A stretch of 64,000 nt of DNA from Watersipora subatra (taxonomy: Eukaryota > Bryozoa > Gymnolaemata > Cheilostomatida > Watersiporidae). The notes under the pieces are model-generated. The model did no database searches. It was given only the letters and a program-made list of their open reading frames with translations, and was not told the origin of the DNA. The DNA lies in contig NC_088711.1 in NCBI RefSeq assembly GCF_963576615.1, forward strand, positions 37,382,621-37,446,620. The letters are read 5' to 3'. Made by a program: the position numbers and the translations under genes. Shown piece after piece: positions 63,401 through 64,000 of this stretch. The stretch's first letter is position 1; every line of letters starts with the position of its first letter.

Positions 63401-63581
63401 TGTTAAGCGTCGGCAACATACGTTTGGTTGATCAAGTTAGCTTTAATGATCTCTTCTTCAGTAAATCTTCGTATTTTGCTGTAGCGTGTTCCTCCTCCTA
63501 CTACCTTGAGTGTGTACTTTCCTCGAAAGGATTTGCCAGACCCCATAGTTGAATCGAATATATCAAAATGGGGATAAAAGG
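30231..63581 (-). CDS. Large helical-repeat / CRAL-TRIO / GOLD protein, 29 exons, 5' end outside window
   Basis: Twenty-nine exons join with matching splice phases into one open frame of 1,542 residues plus stop (numbered here from the first full codon in the window). Residues 1-150 form an unrecognised beta-rich, cysteine-containing region with one N-Q-T sequon. About 147-166 ([20 protein letters not shown]) is a likely membrane helix. About 170-1120 is almost all alpha-helical, with recurring units such as [34 protein letters not shown] and [17 protein letters not shown]. About 1220-1390 is a CRAL-TRIO/Sec14 domain ([56 protein letters not shown]). About 1420-1510 is a GOLD domain ([30 protein letters not shown]). 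The C-terminal third resembles SEC14L1-type proteins, which bind lipids or retinoid-like ligands and couple them to membrane traffic. The helical repeats replace their PRELI region. Orientation and function of the whole are inference. The gene lies upstream of complexin on the same strand. Confidence 0.85.
30679..30830 (-). CDS. Large gene exon 28, GOLD domain
   Basis: Acceptor TTGTTAG, donor [31 protein letters not shown] is the W/F-x-F..g.DI.F.I signature of GOLD; ends DAVEPGK. Confidence 0.86.
30985..31130 (-). mobile_element. SINE-like fragment
   Basis: CCGGGAATTGAACCAATGGC and ATTCAGCTTAGCAGCC match the box B side of the SINE family. In intron 27-28 of the large gene. Confidence 0.45.
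31462..31705 (-). mobile_element. tRNA-derived SINE, copy 3
   Basis: TTTACTATAATAAGAGCAAT and TGTCTGTCTGAAGCCACGCT match copy 2, with box B as GAGTTCAATTCTC and box A-like TAGTGGTTAGTGCG on the minus strand. Confidence 0.65.
31882..31991 (-). CDS. Large gene exon 27, start of GOLD
   Basis: Acceptor CTATTCCAG, donor TGTT|GTAAGT, phase 0 to 2. It fills both the phase gap and the missing first strands of [24 protein letters not shown] then SLGALL. Recognised by that fit, not by a long ORF. Confidence 0.78.
32079..32293 (-). CDS. Large gene exon 26, end of CRAL-TRIO
   Basis: Acceptor ATTTTAG, donor [44 protein letters not shown] carries the LP..LGG signature closing the Sec14 fold. Confidence 0.88.
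32650..32803 (-). CDS. Large gene exon 25, CRAL-TRIO core
   Basis: Acceptor ATTACAG, donor [30 protein letters not shown] holds the Sec14 V-D strand; [15 protein letters not shown] is the NYPE-like motif and strand. Confidence 0.88.
33562..33729 (-). CDS. Large gene exon 24, CRAL-TRIO core
   Basis: Acceptor GTTACAG, donor CAG|GTGAGT, phase 0. [19 protein letters not shown] and [18 protein letters not shown] match the D..G.P.Y...LG.ID strand and following helix of SEC14L1-type domains. Confidence 0.88.
33900..34345. repeat. 30-bp minisatellite with two donor-like words per unit
   Basis: About 14 copies of ACTTACAAATATTCACAAAA plus ACTCACAGAC. In gene sense the unit gives TTTGTAAGTGT and CTGTGAGTTTT. 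In intron 23-24. The long plus-strand ORF here is an artefact of the 30-bp period. Confidence 0.9.
34550..34650. repeat. AT-rich palindromic run
   Basis: Alternating AATTTATTAAATT and TTAATTAATTAATT words; self-complementary low-complexity DNA. Confidence 0.6.
34930..35045 (-). CDS. Large gene exon 23, CRAL-TRIO N-terminal helices
   Basis: Acceptor TGTTTTAG, donor [29 protein letters not shown] and [19 protein letters not shown] sit where the CRAL-TRIO N-terminal helical subdomain is expected. Confidence 0.82.
35240..35417 (-). CDS. Large gene exon 22
   Basis: Acceptor TTTGTAAG (purine-interrupted), donor AAAG|GTAAGC, phase 0 to 1. A basic stretch [17 protein letters not shown] links the helices to [17 protein letters not shown] and [10 protein letters not shown], which lead into the Sec14 region. 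Confidence 0.78.
35453..35590. repeat. Tandem repeat, about 45 bp, 3 copies
   Basis: Unit GGTAGATATACATA..ACTATATA. In intron 21-22 of the large gene, just past exon 22's acceptor side. Confidence 0.75.
35648..35973. mobile_element. Family C, one-ended fragment
   Basis: Matches the right third of 2809-4203 (CTATTATGGGTTTGTGAAGA, GTGGCGTTCAATC) and ends AATTAGAGGTTTTATGG. Confidence 0.65.
36256..36336 (-). CDS. Large gene exon 21
   Basis: Acceptor CTATAG, donor ACG|GTATAG, phase 0. 27 residues, [20 protein letters not shown] then EIVTEYT. Confidence 0.74.
36520..36723 (-). CDS. Large gene exon 20
   Basis: Acceptor TTTACAG, donor TGG|GTAAGT, phase 0. 68 residues: [40 protein letters not shown] and a helix ending [10 protein letters not shown]. 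Confidence 0.84.
36998..37120 (-). CDS. Large gene exon 19, stalk-like segment
   Basis: Acceptor TTTGCAG, donor CAG|GTGCTT, phase 0. [20 protein letters not shown] and [17 protein letters not shown] resemble in pattern the dynein-stalk helix with its P..V..V...LLG motif; this is a weak, by-eye likeness. Confidence 0.8.
37525..38105. repeat. 11-bp minisatellite made of GTAAG words
   Basis: About 50 degenerate copies of AGAGCTTACAT. In gene sense every unit is ATGTAAGCTCT. It starts some 30 bases after the donor of exon 18 (GAT|GTAAGT). Confidence 0.92.
38137..38411 (-). CDS. Large gene exon 18, coiled helices
   Basis: Acceptor TTCATAG, donor GAT|GTAAGT. 91 codons of long amphipathic helices: [40 protein letters not shown] and [21 protein letters not shown] dense GTAAG-bearing array follows the donor. 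Confidence 0.84.
38452..38758. repeat. 28-bp minisatellite near exon 18 acceptor
   Basis: About 11 copies of TTTTTTTAATCAGATAGCC plus AGTAGGTGG, ending about 40 bases from the acceptor. Confidence 0.9.
39196..39522. repeat. 67-bp minisatellite
   Basis: Five copies with ATCTCAGTCTCTCACATGAC and CATAAGATATCATGAAACAT. Gene-sense unit includes CATGTGAGAG. Some 80 bases past the donor of exon 17. Confidence 0.9.
39602..39737 (-). CDS. Large gene exon 17
   Basis: Acceptor TTTTACAG, donor TCAG|GTGAGG, phase 0 to 1. Encodes [20 protein letters not shown] and [18 protein letters not shown]. Confidence 0.8.
39738..40911 (-). other. Part of intron 16-17
   Basis: No repeat, exon or element recognised. 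Confidence 0.4.
40912..41512. repeat. 26-bp minisatellite, about 23 copies
   Basis: Unit CTATCACTTCTCACCTAGAA plus TAAATA, very homogeneous. Gene sense: CTAGGTGAGAAGTG, a near-perfect AG|GTGAGA donor repeated about 23 times. Large intron 16-17. Confidence 0.95.
41700..41792. repeat. 19-20 bp tandem repeat
   Basis: Five copies of AAGATTTGGAAAGCTATCT. Confidence 0.85.
42125..44472. repeat. 52-bp satellite array, about 45 copies
   Basis: Unit CACTGTATATATCAGATAGA then GCAGACAGTAGTG.TGTTATA and CTACTTATTAG. Variants alternate at a few positions (TTAG/TTAT, GATG/GTTG/ACTG) and a four-unit block is duplicated 208 bases apart (about 42715 and 42925). Starts about 57 bases past the donor of exon 16. 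Confidence 0.97.
44530..44717 (-). CDS. Large gene exon 16
   Basis: Acceptor ATTGTAG, donor AAG|GTGGTG. 62 codons: [38 protein letters not shown] and [16 protein letters not shown]. The 52-bp satellite starts about 50 bases past the donor. Confidence 0.82.
45317..45430. repeat. 15-bp tandem repeat beside MITE A copy 2
   Basis: About 7.5 copies of AGAAAGTTAATAACC. Decayed units appear on the other side of the MITE (46225-46315), suggesting insertion into the array at a TTAA. Confidence 0.85.
45427..46224. mobile_element. Palindromic MITE, family A copy 2
   Basis: Starts TAAACCATAACTGCC and ends CAGTTATGGTTTAA; matches 46-840 along its length. In intron 15-16 of the large gene. Confidence 0.85.
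46494..46615 (-). CDS. Large gene exon 15
   Basis: Acceptor TTTCCATAG chosen over a nearer TTGCAG because only it keeps phase; donor AACA|GTGAGT. Encodes [20 protein letters not shown] and [15 protein letters not shown]. Confidence 0.78.
46914..47074 (-). CDS. Large gene exon 14
   Basis: Acceptor ACTTCAG, donor AAAAG|GTATAA, phase 2 out. Encodes [37 protein letters not shown] and an acidic helix ending KDLQALK. Confidence 0.83.
47075..47954 (-). other. Part of intron 13-14
   Basis: A short run of AGTACTAGTAGT-type triplets near 47340-47430; otherwise nothing. Confidence 0.4.
47965..48140. repeat. 41-bp tandem repeat, 4 copies
   Basis: Unit CTTTATCGACTTCACACACA plus TACATGTACAGTGACAGTAAA. 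Confidence 0.9.
48325..48935. repeat. 24-bp minisatellite with 48-bp dimer period
   Basis: About 25 copies of GGTAGTTGTGTAAAAGACCA, alternating CCAACCA and CCACACA between copies. Being a multiple of 3 it yields long open frames in several frames of both strands; none is taken as a gene. Confidence 0.95.
49044..49285 (-). CDS. Large gene exon 13, helical repeats
   Basis: Acceptor TTTCTTAG, donor AAG|GTAAGC. 80 codons with [36 protein letters not shown] and [20 protein letters not shown], the best-formed repeat unit. Confidence 0.88.
49625..49762. repeat. 62-bp direct repeat, about 2.3 copies
   Basis: Copies share GATTACAAGTGGCA.ATGAAG and TAATGATAGAAATA. Confidence 0.8.
49891..50027. repeat. 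Imperfect hairpin in intron 12-13
   Basis: The left arm (ACGAGTTTGTCGTTCTT.AACTT, TGTAGCAAAGGTT) pairs with the right arm (AACCTTTGCTACAAGTT, GACAAGCTCGCAA) over about 50 bases with mismatches; loop about 35-40 bases. It may be a short MITE or a microRNA-like precursor. Confidence 0.7.
50166..50295 (-). CDS. Large gene exon 12
   Basis: Acceptor TTAACGCAG, donor CGAA|GTGAGT. Encodes [20 protein letters not shown] and [19 protein letters not shown]. Repeats of the intron end abut its acceptor. Confidence 0.82.
50296..50490. repeat. About 45-60 bp repeat abutting exon 12 acceptor
   Basis: Four copies of GTTAACATGAGATA..GGGATGAACTACCTT. The first copy runs into the acceptor (gene sense ATCTCATGTTAACGCAG|ATG), so the intron end itself is what is repeated. 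Confidence 0.85.
50892..51077 (-). CDS. Large gene exon 11, helical repeats
   Basis: Acceptor TTGTTAG, donor AAA|GTAGGT, phase 0. 62 residues with [38 protein letters not shown] and [13 protein letters not shown]. Confidence 0.86.
51285..51890. repeat. 41-bp minisatellite carrying GTAAGT/GTATGT
   Basis: About 15 copies of CTTACAGCTGATAGTGTAAT plus GAATATAAAATATAAACTGAA. Gene sense: CTATCAGCTGTAAGTTCAG; variants read CTGTATGTTC. Confidence 0.93.
52015..52259 (-). CDS. Large gene exon 10, helical repeats
   Basis: Acceptor GTTTCAG, donor ACG|GTAAGT, phase 1 to 0. 81 codons with [34 protein letters not shown] and [14 protein letters not shown]: two repeat units. Confidence 0.88.
52260..53562 (-). 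other. Intron 9-10 of the large gene
   Basis: AT-rich with an ACGGGTATACTATATAAGTA-type imperfect repeat near 53035-53080; nothing else recognised. Confidence 0.4.
53563..53674 (-). CDS. Large gene exon 9, helical repeat
   Basis: Acceptor CTGACAG, donor TACG|GTAAGC. Encodes [20 protein letters not shown] and [17 protein letters not shown], a clear copy of the repeat core. Confidence 0.85.
54015..54245 (-). mobile_element. tRNA-derived SINE, copy 4
   Basis: TTTACTATAATAAGAGTTCAT, GAGGTTGGGATAAAAGATTG and GACATTTGGCTTGGCAG match copy 2; ends CTAGACAACCAGGCT. Confidence 0.7.
54250..54440 (-). mobile_element. tRNA-derived SINE, copy 5, next to copy 4
   Basis: CAACAAGAGCTGTGTCTATC, GGTTGG..AACAGATTGC and box B-like GGGCTCGCACTCGGG. 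It follows copy 4 directly, in the same orientation. Confidence 0.6.
54529..54723 (-). CDS. Large gene exon 8
   Basis: Acceptor TTTGTTAG, donor AAG|GTGCTT, phase 0. 65 residues: [38 protein letters not shown] and [17 protein letters not shown]. Confidence 0.8.
55717..56516. mobile_element. Folded-back mariner element
   Basis: TA target duplications flank 800 bp with inverted ends CGAGGTCTGATCCAAAAGTT that are identical for about 185 bp. A mariner transposase N-terminus is readable on the minus strand (56307 down to about 56000), and the first codons of a second copy are readable on the plus strand from 55926: both ends derive from the 5' end of a mariner. Confidence 0.88.
55990..56307 (-). 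pseudogene. Mariner transposase N-terminal fragment
   Basis: Starts [13 protein letters not shown] and [13 protein letters not shown], then after stops [17 protein letters not shown] and DRRLTIRDI, the helix-turn-helix part of mariner transposases. Two stops and loss of the whole catalytic region make it inactive. Confidence 0.85.
56575..56790. repeat. About 110-bp tandem duplication
   Basis: Two copies sharing GACATAGAATTGGCTAAAGA and GGTGGTCATACGATGTAAAT, just outside the mariner. Confidence 0.9.
57178..57325 (-). mobile_element. tRNA-derived SINE fragment, copy 6
   Basis: TGTCTGTCTGGCCGTCA, AAACTCCAACTCATGACTTT and CCCGGTAGACCGA align with the box region of copy 2, with mutations. Confidence 0.5.
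57500..57631 (-). CDS. Large gene exon 7
   Basis: Acceptor TTTTGCAG, donor CAT|GTACGT, phase 0. 44 residues with [20 protein letters not shown], the I/V..KA..L pattern of the repeat. Confidence 0.8.
57900..58240. repeat. 43-bp minisatellite, 8 copies
   Basis: Unit GAGTTGTCTATAAAGAATGG plus AGACATAGAGTCACATAAGATAT. In intron 6-7. Confidence 0.93.
58425..58508 (-). CDS. Large gene exon 6
   Basis: Acceptor TTGGTAG, donor GGA|GTAAGT, phase 0 both sides. 28 residues: [20 protein letters not shown] then RGIGITVG, helix plus turn. Confidence 0.78.
58802..58959 (-). CDS. Large gene exon 5
   Basis: Acceptor ATTACAG, donor AAA|GTAATA. Encodes [18 protein letters not shown] and a lysine-rich helix ending ALTINAK; start of the helical region. 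Confidence 0.78.
59276..59414 (-). CDS. Large gene exon 4, hydrophobic (membrane) segment
   Basis: Acceptor TTTGTAG, donor ATTG|GTCAGT (weak). Begins [16 protein letters not shown], a 16-residue apolar run extended by SVLA of the previous exon, followed by K-T-R-F-Y-W and a charged helix. Basic residues after the run suggest the following part is cytosolic. Confidence 0.78.
60018..60902. mobile_element. MITE family B copy 2
   Basis: TTAA flanks both tips: TTAAAGGTTGACTTGCAA and TTGCAAGTCAACCTTTAA. It aligns along its length with 15769-16705. In intron 3-4 of the large gene. Confidence 0.85.
61129..61225 (-). CDS. Large gene exon 3
   Basis: Acceptor GTTTTAG, donor GCG|GTAAGT, phase 2 to 0. 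Encodes [20 protein letters not shown] and [13 protein letters not shown]; it ends just before the hydrophobic segment. Confidence 0.8.
61758..61952 (-). CDS. Large gene exon 2
   Basis: Acceptor TTATCAG, donor AACAG|GTAAGC. Encodes [32 protein letters not shown] and [13 protein letters not shown]. Phase 2 in and out. Strand-like alternation suggests a beta domain; no family recognised. Confidence 0.8.
62410..63145. repeat. Compound CA/TG and ATGTATAC microsatellite
   Basis: ACACACGC-type runs (62410-62910) pass into ACATGTATATACATGTATAC (62915-63145). Almost every step alternates purine and pyrimidine. It fills the first visible intron of the large gene and generates many spurious ORFs. Confidence 0.95.
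63422..63581 (-). CDS. Large gene exon 1 in window (internal exon)
   Basis: Acceptor TTTTGTAG, phase 1 in; donor CAAAC|GTATGT, phase 2 out. Encodes [38 protein letters not shown] and a helix ending NLINQT. An internal ATG (MGSGKS) could be a start, but the frame is open upstream to the acceptor, so more exons probably lie to the right. Confidence 0.68.
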
Positions 63582-64000
63582 CTACAAAATGAGCAGGAGA
63601 TAATTACTATATTTTAAGGCTAGTCAATGTCTGACGGATCATTTACTGTACCCTATTGGATGAAGTCTATTTCAGCACTGTTGTTTTATTAGCAGTTTGC
63701 GCATTGTCATTTGATCAGCCGCATTGATATGTTTCCCTGTCTCACCATACTGACAGCAGAAAAGGATATTTCTTTTACAGAAATCTAGACTTGTGTACTA
63801 CCGATCACATATTCCAGCTCACATCAAGTATCCCAAACTTGGTTGTTGCTGTAATTGTGAGACCAGTTTCAAAATTCTGCGTGAACTATGCCTTGAATTT
63901 TTTTTTTACCTTTCACATATATGACAAACATTGTTTTCTATTCTGTGATACCAACATACTACATCCACTATCGTATGTTACAGTTTATGAACTTTCTGTT
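63582..64000 (-). other. Upstream intron of the large gene, right edge
   Basis: No phase-compatible further exon was found here; the preceding exon is expected outside the window. Confidence 0.4.

Noticed and set aside
63400-63550. A separate small gene starting at MGSGKS and ending at the TAA near 63404
   Set aside because: A GTATGT donor before the stop joins in phase to 61758-61952, and the frame is open upstream to an acceptor.

Overview
The window is animal nuclear DNA: spliced genes with GT-AG introns, AT-rich non-coding sequence, a tRNA-derived SINE family, mariner, Helitron-like and hAT-like pieces, and very many minisatellites. A complexin that ends in a CaaX box and frequent TACATGTA-type words fit an invertebrate bilaterian, perhaps a lophotrochozoan. 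The phylum is a guess. No bacterial gene organisation is present.

Three genes could be assembled exon by exon with consistent splice phases. (1) Plus strand, 4706-15389: PDCD2L, five exons, about 397 residues, complete, with an expanded tryptophan/aspartate octapeptide repeat. (2) Minus strand, 25778-18270: complexin, four exons, 163 residues, complete, C-terminal CSLM. (3) Minus strand, 63581-30231: at least 29 exons giving one open frame of 1,542 residues to the stop. Its start lies beyond the right edge. Its order is an unrecognised domain, a hydrophobic probable membrane segment, a long array of roughly 40-residue helical repeats, a helical stretch with a faint dynein-stalk look, then a CRAL-TRIO (Sec14) lipid-binding domain and a GOLD domain like those of the SEC14L1 group. 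I know of no described protein with this order; it is the main candidate for something new.

Layout. 1-4.2 kb: an 800-bp palindromic MITE (family A), a decayed Ty3/gypsy pol relic and a family C element. 4.7-15.4 kb: PDCD2L, with introns 2 and 3 largely made of transposons (families C and D, an hAT-like end, a Helitron-like element). 15.8-16.7 kb: MITE family B. 18.3-25.8 kb: complexin. 25.8-30.2 kb: intergenic with SINEs and a minisatellite. 30.2-63.6 kb: the large gene, whose longer introns almost all carry a private minisatellite, including a 2.35-kb array of a 52-bp unit, plus second copies of A and B and a folded-back mariner.

A second theme is the minisatellites. In several, the sense-strand repeat unit contains a consensus 5' splice-site word (GTAAGT, GTGAGT or close), and some arrays begin at or within tens of bases of the real splice donor, in all three genes and on both strands.

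Limits: exon calls rest on reading frame, splice sites and remembered family motifs. No alignment or transcript evidence was available. Repeat boundaries are approximate unless flanked by a visible target duplication.
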